Source: Agaricus subrufescens (Eukaryota > Basidiomycota > Agaricomycetes > Agaricales > Agaricaceae). Taken from it: a DNA stretch of 64,000 nucleotides. Location of the stretch: NCBI GenBank assembly GCA_029945375.1, contig CM057057.1, positions 1,922,001-1,986,000 of the forward strand, given 5' to 3'. The notes under the pieces are model-generated. The model searched no databases, was not told the DNA's origin, and saw only the letters and a program-made list of their open reading frames with translations. A program made the position numbers and the translations under genes. Each line of letters starts with the position of its first letter. The stretch's first letter is position 1. This document shows positions 35,885-47,500 of the stretch, piece after piece.

Positions 35885-37573
35885 TTAATCTCGAAATTGA
35901 TGCCACGCGCTGCTCCGCTCACAACTAGAACCGTCAACAGGCATCAATTCCACAGGGATAATTGGCCGTGTTCCCACTATTCGTATATGTAGCACAACTC
36001 GACATGCTACAATAGAGTGCATAACCCTCTCCAATCTGTGAAATTATTAATACACAATGAGAACTCGGACTGCGAACTATAAACGTACACCAGGAGCATT
36101 AACTCATATCCTGCCTAATAGCAAGATCTTCAGTTCAATCCTCATATGTATAACACTGAGTGAAGTCTTACCGGAAAGAAAAGAATAACAAAGAGGTTGA
36201 GGAGGGAAAGGACTGAAAAAGGAGGTGTGTTACTAATCGTCCGCATGCTGTATTTAATGGCTCTGGCATACTGAAAAGGCAAACATAATACATGATGCCT
36301 GCTCGAATTAGATTTGGAACCTAGAGAGAAGCTACTAGGACGCACCATCTCTAAAGACGACTCGCATCAATTCTGACGTTCCGAGAGACCGGACTACGGC
36401 GGACACTTAGAATTCCTTTTCTTTCTCGTAGAGTGAGAAATCCCCACTTACATGCTGAAATGGCTAGGATGGTCATAGAGGCTAGAAGAGCTGATCATCA
36501 CGAATTCAGTTTTGGAGATAAAAATAAAAGTGGAGAAGAGAAGAGAAGAGAAGAGAAGGCGACTAACCTCCATCATAAACGATGAAAAAGATATACATCA
36601 CCGCTAGAAGCCGATTTTCTGAGTATATTAATGTGCATCCGATTAGCTGAGGTGCAGGTGACGAGCCCTCTGTATTTAATATATGTTTTTTGAGTTTGGT
36701 GGAGAAGAGGGTATGGAGGGAGATTGGACGGTGACGCTTACGCTGGATTTTTGCTGCGTAGAGTATTGCGATTATTGCATTCGAGACTGCCATTGAAGCG
36801 TAGAAAGAGAATATGCCCCATGCTAGTGGTTTGCTTTTACCCATGACAGCCCATGTTCGAAGTGTCAATATTACTACCGGGGTTGTCAGTAAGGATTGAT
36901 ATTGATTGAGAGAAAAGCCTGGCAACTGGTCGAAGATATGTGATTACTCACATTCGGCGGATAAGACTCCTATAGCAGAAGAGACTGTTATCATGGTACA
37001 TGGTTTATCAGTAATTGTGGGTTCATGAGGCGTATTTTAGGTACTCACCGACGATGGCACGAAAAACGCCTTGACACACTGCGGCGGACATAGTGAATAG
37101 GTGATGCCCTATGGAATTAAATATATTGCTGTGATTGGGCGAGGCTCCAATGTTATACGCACTTAATAACACAAGGAGGGTATCAAAAAATGGAAGATAT
37201 CGGACCAAAATATAGAGGGCTTTGGAAAACTTCCATTCTTTCTTCCAGACCAGCTCATACTCTGTATTAAACAACAGGAGCCAGTCGAAGACCTGAGACC
37301 CGGGACGGGTATATCAGAACGTTCGTTTATTGCAACGGAGACCTGAAACTCACCAGAATTGTGGTTGCTGCGACTTTTGCGAATGTCGGTGAGATAATCA
37401 TAGATGTTACCCCTTCAAGAGGTACTTACGGTCTACTGACTATACGGGTATGATGATTTTCATTACGTTAGAGTACAGCGATTTCCAGATTTGTGGCTTA
37501 CATTTGTCCGCCTCTCCTCCTGCAGACCAGCTGTGAGCGCCTTGACTGCCTGCGCCAACTCTGTATCCATCAT
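35885..37573 (-). CDS. DUF6533-family membrane protein E
   Basis: Paralogue of gene D in the second copy of the block. N-terminal exon MMDTELAQAVKALTAGLQEE, then VAATTIL, a core exon with LVWKKEWKFSKALYILVRYL (about 37195-37260), FTMSAAVCQGVFRAIV, VVILTLRTWAVMGKSKPLAW (about 36820-36880), APQLIGCTLIYSENR, VMYIFFIVYDG, ALLASMTILAISA and the C-terminal CRVVLHIRIVGT, ending TAA 35885-35887. Gene D's start codon is not conserved, so E uses the ATG pair at 37568-37573 and is shorter at the N-terminus. The intron after YDG contains a pyrimidine-rich pentanucleotide microsatellite. Junctions only partly checked; function unknown. Confidence 0.66.
36533..36558. repeat. AAGAG pentanucleotide microsatellite
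   Basis: About five AAGAG units, inside an intron of DUF6533 gene E (TCTTC on the coding strand). It may act as part of the polypyrimidine content of that intron. Confidence 0.8.
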
Positions 37574-38597
37574 GCGAACGAAGGAGTCTAAGGGTAAGGT
37601 GGCGAGGTAATGCCAGGCGACAAAACAGCTTCTTATAGGTTAAGTTTTGCTTAATCTTAGAATAGTGCCGAGCGGCTTCCCTAGACCACGGCTGTCACGG
37701 TAGCTTTTTTATGTGGTTTCAATACATTGGATTTATTTAAGGTGGATCCTGTGATTGGGAGGTAAGTGCCACAATCAGGCTCTAAATTTAGCATCTATCA
37801 ATCATGGTAATGACTTGATCAGTCGATGAAGCAGGATCAGAAAACCACACTGGCTTCTTAGTATCGCCTTCCGTTTAATTTGAATTGGCTTTGGATGTAT
37901 AGCATATTTTCATTTCCGCATACTCTGGGTATGAGCGTATTGGAGTGAAGAATGAGTGTACTGGAGTGAGAGTCAGATACTGCTATGCTTGTGGCCATGC
38001 TTGATATGGAGCGACTGCAAGGGGCCTGAGATCGCTAGAGTAGTCGAAGACTAGGGTGAAACTGATGTTAAGTCCGGAGATTGTTTTTGGCAGGAAGGCG
38101 CAGGAATAGGGTTCGTCTCATCTTGGAAAGGAAGACTGCCTCTATCTATTTAGATACTTATTTTGAATGTCGGCGGACAGGAGGGCTCCAACGTGAACTA
38201 GAAATAGCAACTTTGGCTGTTGATGAGTACAATGGCATCAGTGGGAACGTAGCTGTTTGGTGTGTTTTGTCAATGATAATACAATAATAGCAACTCGGCA
38301 CAAGCTGTCCCGCCCATGTTTTCATCGCTTCGCTCCAAGTAGTGTGAAACCTACAGACGGTCATTTATAATATCATTCTGAGAATATTGAGAGCGATTGA
38401 CCGCTCGAGTGCGCTAGAGTGGCCAAAAATGGATTGTGATAATGAAGATAGATGCGGACTTGGCCAAAATGTGACGGAGATATTTATAGCATTCAACGAC
38501 CTCGTCAGCCACCTGTAGTAGGTATGGGCCTGAGGTGACTCGAGGAGTGGCTGACCGGTGTTAATATCAAGATAGTATTTAATCACGTATTCTACGA
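37574..38597. other. Intergenic, no gene seen
   Basis: No open frame above about 80 codons and no recognisable motif. The left part is the 5' flank of gene E. Confidence 0.5.
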
Positions 38598-39128
38598 ATG
38601 ACATCTCCCCTTTCGCCTTTTACAAGCACACCCACGAGGAGGCGCCCTACGATGGCGCCTTTCTTCGACATCGTTAAACGTAACATGACAACCGATTCTC
38701 CCCCTCGTCCAGAAAGATATATCACCAAACACTCGCATACCCTGGCGCATCTATCGGTCTGGGCGTATATCGCCTTGGGATTTGTGATTTTTGCATTGAC
38801 AGTCGTGATGCTCTATGCGTGCTATAGTTGTTGCAGGAGCCATGTGGTGAGAATCGAGGAAGTGGGGACGCGAGACGCGAGAAAGAGACGAGGAAAATGG
38901 TTGCCGCTAAAGGGGAGTCTGAGCAGTGCCGAGAGTCAGGTGAGTGAGGCGAAGCTGGTGGGCCGCATGGTAACGATCCGGATACAGAGGAAACTGCTGG
39001 GCACCCCAACGATTTCGAGCGTCGGCAGCTGCAACTCGGACGGGCTGGTGTCGACGAGGTCGGCCTGGATGAGCGTCGTCCGGCCACAGCCAGCTCGGAC
39101 TCGGACGAAAGAGCGTGTGATTATGTAG
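38598..39128 (+). CDS. Small single-span membrane protein, hypothetical
   Basis: Uninterrupted 176-codon frame. An N-terminal basic, Ser/Thr/Pro-rich stretch is followed by one clear hydrophobic segment (about residues 52-77: VWAYIALGFVIFALTVVMLY, then CYSCC) and a basic, serine-rich tail with RKRRGK just after the membrane, as in a protein with its C-terminus in the cytosol. A second ATG at residue 19 could be the true start. The five residues ACYSCC after the span are possible palmitoylation sites. No family recognised. It ends 177 bp before the PPR gene start on the same strand. A long antisense frame overlaps it, so coding status is a judgement from the clean membrane segment. Confidence 0.5.
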   Translation: MTSPLSPFTSTPTRRRPTMAPFFDIVKRNMTTDSPPRPERYITKHSHTLAHLSVWAYIALGFVIFALTVVMLYACYSCCRSHVVRIEEVGTRDARKRRGKWLPLKGSLSSAESQVSEAKLVGRMVTIRIQRKLLGTPTISSVGSCNSDGLVSTRSAWMSVVRPQPARTRTKERVIM

Positions 39129-39305
39129 TATGACGTCATCACGAGGACAATCCGGCGGGCCACAGCCCGGAAATGTCCGGCGGAGATGCCGCGTCAGTTC
39201 GGCATGGGAAAAATGTTTATTCGATATTTATTGGATGTTTTTGCGACGTGTGCTTGACTGTTTCTTCCCCTTATCGTTGTCGGACAACCCTTCCCCGGAG
39301 CCGCG

Positions 39306-42300
39306 ATGCTCCCAAAAGTCGCGACCCACCTCTTTCACACTACCTCCAGGGCGGCCGCCCAGGCTGTCCAGCGAAATGTCCTCCAGCAGACCGGTCACTC
39401 GACCGGTTCGAATCTCGGCACACGAAATGGCCCCTCGAGCTCAAATTGGGGCGGCCATGGCCCCGGCACAGGGGGCGCTAAGCATAATACTGGCAGCAGT
39501 CGCTTTTACTCTTTCAACGTATGTCTGTTCTGTCTTTGTTGGTGGTTTTTTTTCTCAAAGAGACAACCTTGATAGACTGCCGGCCGAGCGGTCTCGCAGG
39601 CCAACGCAGTTTCTGCCAACGTCGATGGTTCATTTGCCTCTGACGAAAACGACGAACCTACACCTCGGCGTGTCGTCGTAATTCAATCACAATCACAATC
39701 GAAACGAACTCGGATACGCAGCTCTAGCGCGACATTAACAACGGCCGAATCGCTGGGCGTCCTTAAAACTCTGCAGCTTCATAGCCGCTCGCGGTTTCTA
39801 CACACTTCAATAGAGGCTGCCGCGCAGTCTCAGCCTGCACTCTTAGACCCATCACCTTCACGACCTCGACGGAATTCTACCGCTTCCACTGACGATTTGA
39901 GCCGACCGTCCTCACCGGTGCGAAACTTTTCGACTGCTGCCGGCATTGCATTGGAGGTGCAGGATGATCAGCCGCTCCGTCGTCCTCGCCGGAACTCAAC
40001 TTCTTCCATTGATGATTTGAACAAGTCATCACTAGACTCCCTCCAATCTGCCGTGGAGGGGCTTCCAAGTCAACACAGCAGCTCGGCATTGTCAAGCGAC
40101 AATTCTGAGCGCATCAATGATATCCCCGTCAATCCCAAGTCTGCATCCACCTCCGCTACTCCTCTGTCTAATCCTGCATCTCCTGGTTTACCTACGTCAA
40201 CTTACGCGTACGAATATCTCATCGAGGCCAGACAGTCCGGTGATCCCAGTATCGTTGCCGAAGCCGTCGCTCGTTTCCGTTCTACTGCCCAGTCCCCTGA
40301 TACCCAAGATTACAACAACGCCCTCGATGCTATCTATGCTACTCGCGCGGGAGAACCGATTGATGGAGCCATCCAGCTCTACAATGATATGATCAACCGC
40401 TCCATTCAGCCGGACGATAGAACCTATTCTGCTCTTCTTCTGTGCGCGTTGGACCGCGATTTTGAGTTGGGGCACTCGATCAGAGGCATTGATGAGCTTC
40501 TCCGCCGCCAAGCTGTCATTGGAGGTGGTATCGACGTTAAAACCCATATGGGTATCCAGTACAAACTCGAGTCTGTAACTCAAGAGCACCAGAGTAACTT
40601 TGCTACGGCTTTGTCATTGTTCCATGCCGCCCGTGTCAATGCTTTCGTCCTCACTCCTAGGGTTTACCTCGAATTAATCCGAACATGTTCCCGTCACTCC
40701 AATCTCGAACTTGCCGAAGAGATATTCCAATTTGTTCTTCGCAGATGGAAGAGGCTACAACCTTATTACTATCGATATATGCTCCAGGCTTATGGTAATG
40801 GGGGTGACATCGTCAATGCGGAGCGGATCTTCCACGAATACAACACGGCTGGACGAGAAGGCAATCTCGCGACTGATCAACATACTCTCCATCTCCAGAA
40901 GTCACATATCCTCGTTTGGAATGCCATGATCGACGCATATTTCCGCTGTGGTCTACCGGACAAGGGTGTGGATATCTTGGAACAGATGATGAACTCACCT
41001 GCGGATCTCGGTTTCGGAGTTCAGGATGTCCCACTCCCTGCGTCGTCCACCTACACTTGTATATTGAACGGTTTTATCCGAGCCGATGATATCGCCACCG
41101 CATGGAATTGGTTCGAAAGGTTGTTGGAACAAGGCGTCGAAAGGGAGGATTCTTTTTGGCCATCGAAACAACCTATCAGACCGGACGGGATGGCAATCAA
41201 TGCTATGCTCACCGTCTTGGCCGAGCATGGACACGTAACCGAACTCAACAAACTCTTTCTTACCATCGATCGTGCTCTACTGGATTCGCAAACTGGCCCA
41301 ATGCTGGTATACAAGGTCAATATGGCTGCTATCGAGGGCCGAGTCGACGTTCCCAACAAACTCGCAAAAGAAACTTTGAGTTTCTTGACGACGGAAATCT
41401 TCCCGCTTATGTCGAAGTTGGTTATTAAGAAGACTATGACCATTCGAATCGTCGGAGAGTATATCGTTCGAGGGATGTACCAGGAAGCTCTCGCTTCCTA
41501 TGAGTTTTTCCACAAGTCTCTATTGCAGGAAATGAAGGATAATGAGCGCAGTAACCATTCGTCGCTAAATCTGATGGTGGCTTTGCAAGAGGCGTTCGGG
41601 CGGACACAGGAAAGAATGTTGCAGATTTCGATGGAGCGGAAAGCGTTGGATTTCGGGCTAATTTTGCCTTTGATGAAATACGGTAGAGATTTGGCCGTCG
41701 AGATTCCGAGACAGATGCAGAAATGTGTTTTGCACGCGTATGCCAGCACAAGGAATAAGGATACGTTGGTTAAGGAGATGACGACGGAGGATTGGGAACA
41801 ATTGTTGCGGTTGGCTGTGAATGTGGAGCGCGTTGCATATCGTTCTCCGGCGGAAGCGGCTCGAGGGTTCGCCCATGTCCGTGGATACGCTTTTGAGGGC
41901 ATGCTCAGTCTCTTTGACGATATGGCCAAGTATCAAGTCAAAGTTGAAGACATCGCCTCGAGTCTGATGAACAAGACTATCCGTCATTGCATCTTGGTTT
42001 ATGGAGGCGATGAAACTGTTCGCATTTTCCAGAATCTCGGACCGGCTTTCGAACGTGCATTAGAGGGAAGCAACGAAATCAGAACCATGGCTGCCGAACA
42101 GAAATTAGAAAACGCTCCCGAGAATGTTATCAACAACGAACACACGCAAAGGCTAACGCAATCTTACGGCAACTTTGTTATCGACCCTGTTCAAAGCAAA
42201 GCTATCGACGATTTGTTGAGACACAATACGTATCGTGCTCCAGTTGTCGCGGCTTACGGTCTGATCAAGAATGGATTCGAAAATAACCGTGTACCGGCTC

Positions 42301-43824
42301 CTAGGGTTATTGGGAGGTTGATTCAGAGCTTGGGGAGGCAAGGAGAGGCTGAGAAGGCGAAAGAGCTTTATACGATTGCCCAGACGATTGTGAAGGGGTT
42401 GTTGTCGGATCCAGAGTTGGCGAGGAGTAATTGGATTACCATCGAGGAAAACATGATTATCGCACTGGCACATCTTGGGGAGTTGGACGCTGCGCACGCT
42501 GTTAGGCTGAAGATGCTCGAGCAAGGAGCTGCGCCATCGGCCGACGCTTATGGAGCTCTTATCCTCAATGTCAAAGACACCACCGACGACGCTTCGAACG
42601 CTTTGACATTGTACCAGGAGGCCCAGGCACATAACGTCCAGATGAACATTTACTTCTACAACAACATCATTTCGAAGCTTGCTAAAGCTCGTAAAGCCGA
42701 TCATGCTCTGGAATTGTTCCACAAGATGAAAGCGGATACAGTTCAACCCAGCTCGATCACTTATGGTGCTTTGATTGGTGCTTGTTCAAGGGTTGGAGAT
42801 ATTCAAAGCGCGGAAAATTTGTTTGAGGAGATGGAGTCGCAGTGGAATTTCAAACCGAGGGTCCCGCCGTATAACACGATGATGCAACTTTATACGACGA
42901 TCAAGCCGAATAGGGAGAAGGTGCTCTGGTTTTTCGATAGGATGCGTCTGGCTAAAGTTAAGCCCTCGTCTCATACTTACAAGGTAATGTGGTTTTGTCG
43001 AGAGAGCCTGACCTTGAAGGCTGACCTTTTTTCGCTTTTGTTAGTTGCTCCTCGATGCTTATGGGAGTATTGAGCCGATCGATATCTCTGCGATGGAAGC
43101 CACCTTCGACCAACTCAAAAATGACCCCAGCGTCGACATGCAAGGAAACCACTATGCAAGTCTCATTAACGCCTATGGTTGCGTTCAGCGTGATCTGGAG
43201 AAAGCTCTTTCAATATTCCACTCTATCCCGCCGCCCTCGACACGTAGCAATTATTCTATCCTTGACGCCGTTGTGTTCGAATCCATCATCAACGTTATTA
43301 TATCTCACCGCCGCATGGACCTCGTGCCCGAGTATATCAACAAGATGGTTGATGCGGGTATTCATATGACGGCTTATGTCGCGAACTTTTTGATTAAAGG
43401 TTATGCGAATAACGGGGAAGTGGAAAAGGCGAGAGAAATCTTTGAGAGCATGCTTGACCCTCCGACGGGCGTTGCTGCCCCGAACAATCATGCGCCTCAT
43501 AATCCTACGGATGGGAAGTCAGTTGGGGCTAAGGAACCGGTTTATCGTGAGGTATGTGATATTGTGTTCTATAATTTTCTTTGGAGTTTTGTTGATGTTC
43601 GTTTCTTCTAGCCTTCGACTTGGGAAGCTATGGTTAGAGCTGAACTTGGAGCTGGACATCGCGATCGTGCGATGGCTTTGTTGGAGAGATTGAAAGCTCG
43701 GTTCGTCCTTAGTCAACTCTGTTTTTGTTGTTAGAGACTGAGATTCTTACGGTATAGGCAATACCCCGAGGCGGTGTACAACCGTATTAGCGGTGTGCTG
43801 GTTGATCACTCGTTGGTTGTGTAG
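39306..43824 (+). CDS. Large mitochondrial pentatricopeptide-repeat protein
   Basis: RNA-binding helical-repeat protein, probably for mitochondrial RNA processing or translation. Exons 39306-39518, 39576-42983, 43045-43551, 43612-43700, 43758-43824 total 4284 nt, 1427 residues. The N-terminus (MLPKVATHLFHTTSRAAAQA) is arginine- and hydroxyl-rich without acids, as in a matrix-targeting sequence. A long low-complexity Ser/Arg/Gln region follows, in which RPRRNSTASTDDL and RPRRNSTSSIDDL are near repeats. PPR helices begin about residue 220; clear ones include YSALLLCALDRDFELGHSI, YTCILNGFIRADDIATAWNW, ITYGALIGACSRVGDIQSAE and VANFLIKGYANNGEVEKARE. The organisation recalls fungal Cya5/Pet309-type factors, but I cannot assign the orthologue. 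Intact; all phases close. Confidence 0.88.
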
Positions 43825-44886
43825 ATGACGGATTTCGGTCTACTTTCACGATTCTATACCCGTCATTCCGGCTTTTTGGATCATACTACCCCTTACCTCC
43901 CGCCCCCACCAACCTTTTCAACTTCTTTCGCTTCATTGTGGAATCTTAAATCATCCATAATCATCAAGGTTACAACTTCCGTTTACGATGTTGTTACTCC
44001 ATCAATGTCGTGATCGATCTCTGGTATTGACGTGGCCCATCATCCATGGGCTAAATTTTCTGAAAACACTGGGTAAAACCTCGGCCCTTTGTTGTTGCTG
44101 TCTTTGACATCGACATTTTTCTTTTCATTCTTGTATTTTTTTTCCCCTGTTTTTCTTTTCATTCTTGTATTCTTTTTCCCCTGTTTTGGCATTCATTCTT
44201 GCATTCCACTTATCCCCTCGAACAACGAGAGTTGTTCATCATCATGGTCTCGATCCGAAAAATAAAAAACAATGTCCGCATTGACTTTCATCTCTTTCCC
44301 TACCCTCCTCCCTCACTTATATATTCGTATTCTCCGCATAATGTGTTTTTTTATTATTTTTCTTGTGAATATTCGGTACACTTTATCATTTTCTTGTGAA
44401 TATGTAGTTATATCTTAAAAGTTATCTATTAGAATGTATTATAGCATCAGGTTGGTTTATCTTAGGCATATCTTTATGGGTTTGATAGGAATAGATGGAT
44501 GCATTTGCTCTCGATACGGTGGTCGGTGGTTGATCACTTGAAGAGAAGGAATTACATTATCTCAATGTATATAGAAGATTTTGTTTTGAAGGCCTTGTTC
44601 GCGGGACTGTGAACACTAGCGGTGAGGCCAGTAAAGCTTGGAGGAGTTCGAACAAGATCGTGAAGTCATTACTTTATAACATACGGAGCATAATGTCCGC
44701 TTGTGGATCAATACCACGACTTTTACAGAATATTTAAGCGACTTGAATATTTAGAAGAGCTATTCTGACTTCCTACGTCCCGCGACTGTTGATCGACCAG
44801 TGTTCTCGTCTAATTCGGTACTTCGCCAAACTGAGATCTCGGTTACTTCTGGTCGAATTCTTATATTGCATGAATGCTCACGATCG
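43825..44886. other. Intergenic, T-rich, with a local tandem repeat
   Basis: 3' flank of the PPR gene followed by the 3' flank of DUF6533 gene F. Strong T/C bias at 44100-44400. The part from about 44740 resembles sequence before gene G's stop codon (48750-48920), marking the array unit's edge. Confidence 0.5.
44116..44183 (+). repeat. 34-bp tandem duplication, T-rich
   Basis: Two nearly identical units each with CTTTTCATTCTTGTATT and ending TTTTTCCCCTG, followed by a partial third (CATTCATTCTTGCATTCC). Non-coding. Confidence 0.8.
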
Positions 44887-46469
44887 TCACGTATATTCTA
44901 TTACGCTTCTTTGACCGTATGTAGCGCCCATACGACCACCTGGTAACGCATTAACTCGCAGCTCAGCACATTGTCCTCGTATGTGTAATACTATTCTGCA
45001 AGACAGAACAGGATTGACTGCTCCTACGATCCTTCAGAACGGAATTTAGTGTCAAGGGTGATATACGCTGGTTTACACTTACAATAAGAGCAATACGCTG
45101 TGCTGGGTCTGCAAACAGATGTATCTCAGTGGTGAGGCCAGTAATACTGTGTCAAGTAGAACTAGCATACCTTGCCAAACAACAAGGTAACATTCGCAAT
45201 AGAGAGGACTGTGAGGTTCAGAGAGTCGAAAAGGTTAGTGTTATAACTGCTTTATGACACCAATAACAAATATTGATTTACCCGCGCTGTATATATAGAA
45301 GCTTATTCCTTTATGTAGTCATGTAAGCAAGGTGAGAGCCTCGAGAGACAAGGTACCAACCATCCCTATAGATTATTCGGAAGAGAGCGGAATCTTTTCC
45401 CCACCAGTCTGTTTGTAACTCGTTTGTTAAATTTTATGCTGGAAATCCTGATCGTACTCACAGAGTGATACTCCTCGAATTAGCATCAAAACAAGAACAA
45501 CTATAATGATGTTGAAAACGTTCCAAGAATTCGCAGGACCGAGTCGACTTACCTGCATCGAAGACAGTATGAACTACAAATGCAGTAGGCAGATATATAC
45601 TATCAAATCTCGGGTAGCATCCATGCAAAGGGCTGGGCAAGATAAAGTCTAAAAAAAGAGAAATTGAAATTTCTGTACAAGACATTCACGCTCAATAAGA
45701 CTTACGGTGCGTATACTTTAGGGATGTTGAATATAGCCCAATAACCAAGACAACTGCTACGGCATACAGTCCAAATAAAAAATATGTGATATACTTTCCT
45801 TTAGCCCAGACAGCCCACGTTCGAATCATTAGGACCACTAATACTTCTTGTCAGGGCACACGATGTACATTCGGTATGAAGATCTCACTTACAATCAGCA
45901 CAGAGCTGAACGATCAAGAAAGATACTAGCCAGAGTCAAACAATATTAATAATTGTACGAAAGTATGCATTCCGAAACAGTATACTTTCCGATAGGATCT
46001 AAAATGGAGTATCACATCCCTTTCAAAGGCTCAACATACTGGATTATACTCACAGAACGAGATCGCAATACTGTAAGCAATGGGCGGATAACGCGCAAGT
46101 AGATACACTACTTTCATTGTTATTCCTTCGGCGTTCCAGACCAGATTGATTTCGGGGTCAAGGTTCAGGAGCCAATCGAAACACTGGTAGAATGATTCGC
46201 TTGAGTTTGAATAGGCCCGCCAGATAATCGCATGTACAGACTATAATTGTCAAGGCAGCCACTAACGTTCAAACTTAAGTCAGGTATGCCTCTAACTTCG
46301 CGGGGTAACGGAGGGCCTACTGTTAGCATACTACGAGGTCAACCTCGTAAGTGGCGTTGAAGAGGGTTACAGGAGAGCTTGGGAAGGGACATACAGCAAA
46401 ATTATTAGATGCTTGAATTAGTTTCACGAGTTCCTCAGCTGTCGAGAGGGTTGTAGCAGAGTCTGTCAT
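44887..46469 (-). CDS. DUF6533-family membrane protein F (array copy 1)
   Basis: First of four tandem paralogues. Starts MTDSATTLSTAEELVKLIQ at 46469. Core exon CFDWLLNLDPEINLVWNAEG with VVYLLARYPPIAYSI (about 46070-46180), an exon reading PIGKYTVSECILS, then VLVVLMIRTWAVWAKGKYIT (about 45800-45845), a SLKYTH loop, LPSPLHGCYPRFDS and VVHTVFDAG, and a C-terminal exon CRIVLHIRGQCAELRVN (about 44960-45010), ending TGA 44887-44889. The KGKYITYFLFGLYAV span follows the LMIRTW motif as in copies G-I. A few exons are short and their splice choices are inferred from copies G-I. Function unknown; probably multi-span plasma or internal membrane protein. Confidence 0.65.
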
Positions 46470-47074
46470 ATGAACGGATTTCTTGTATAGGTTAGTTGCT
46501 TTGAATAACTGCTTTTATAGTAAAATGGGAGAAACATGAACTACCTTCTGAGGTTCTTTGATATTCAAATGTGGTCCATGGCTCCATTTACACCCGAGTC
46601 TGATGAGATGGTATGAGAAGGATACTACATATATGATCTTTGTTCTATGATGGGCTCCAATGGTCGAATTTGTATCGCATCTGCATCAAGTTACATCTGG
46701 CTACAACGCTGCGGTACCACGGGGACCTGAGAAGTTCAGAATTACAGTGACTGAGTAGATGTCAGAGTGGCAGTACTAATAAATGTTGGAAAATCAAAAT
46801 TGGCCTGATCCTATGGCGATCCCTTACGATTTCTGATCCCCGTGATCAGACTGCCTGATCCTACCCGATCATGACTCCAAGGACCAAGGACTAATACGAT
46901 AGCATCTAATCTTTAGAACAGGCAAAATGATATAGCTTGATCAGGCTTATTCCAGTTTTACAACAAGAACCACCACCCACTGCGTACTCACATGAACAAT
47001 TGATGAAACCGACCTAGTCGGCTGCCGCTCGATGTTGATGATGACGATAATACTCAAGCCCTTCTATGGAACAG
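46470..47074. other. Array spacer with DUF6533 5' flank
   Basis: Upstream region of gene F. Similar sequence lies at 50560-50870, 54110-54420 and 58000-58320, so it belongs to the repeated unit and may hold a shared promoter. No open frame. Confidence 0.5.
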
Positions 47075-47500
47075 TCAAAGCAAGATGCGGTTCTCTGTTA
47101 ATGGGGTCCTCGATTGATCAATGATGTTGAAGAGATTGGAATGTTGTCGCCTTGTGGGAAGCGGTGAAGTTCTCAGTGATTGAATAGTCCGGATAGGTCT
47201 GTCAAGAATAACTGCACGATCAGGGTTGGGAATGGAAATTCTTTGATGGGAACTCCCAAGTGGTAAGGTCGGAGCAACAAAAGCGGTCGGATCGCGCCAA
47301 GCGCGTGCCTGTCTTCTTACCTGATGCTTTACGGTGAGACTCCAATGTCTTTGGGTTGCTGTTAGCGGAAGCTTGACAAAACCAAAGCACAAATCACAAG
47401 TGACAATGTGCCGTTTACCTTCATATCGAGTGCGGAACTGTGTCCCATCCTGGAGCATGATAGTTGTGTCATCAAGAATGTGTTCCGATCGTGAGCCCAT
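47075..47500 (-). CDS. Zinc-knuckle-like ORF in array unit 1, hypothetical
   Basis: 141-codon minus-strand frame. It reads MLQDGTQFRTRYEGKRHIV, then TCDLCFGFVKLPLTATQRHW (a Cys-x2-Cys pair followed by a His, as in small basidiomycete zinc-binding proteins), then WRDPTAFVAPTLP and PIRTIQSLRTSPLPTRRQ. The same string appears decayed in unit 2 (51250-51790), split across frames, and only traces remain in units 3 and 4. The second metal-binding half is altered (TVKHQV where a Cys/His pair would be expected). It may be an intact ORF, an exon of a larger gene, or a relic. Confidence 0.4.
   Translation of the reverse strand: MGSRSEHILDDTTIMLQDGTQFRTRYEGKRHIVTCDLCFGFVKLPLTATQRHWSLTVKHQVRRQARAWRDPTAFVAPTLPLGSSHQRISIPNPDRAVILDRPIRTIQSLRTSPLPTRRQHSNLFNIIDQSRTPLTENRILL

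Noticed and set aside
39404..39420. tRNA-like GGTTCGAATC (T-loop) sequence
   Set aside because: It is inside the first PPR exon and no matching acceptor stem or anticodon arm surrounds it.
40197..42746. Several long minus-strand frames (up to 197 codons)
   Set aside because: All are antisense to the intact PPR coding exon.
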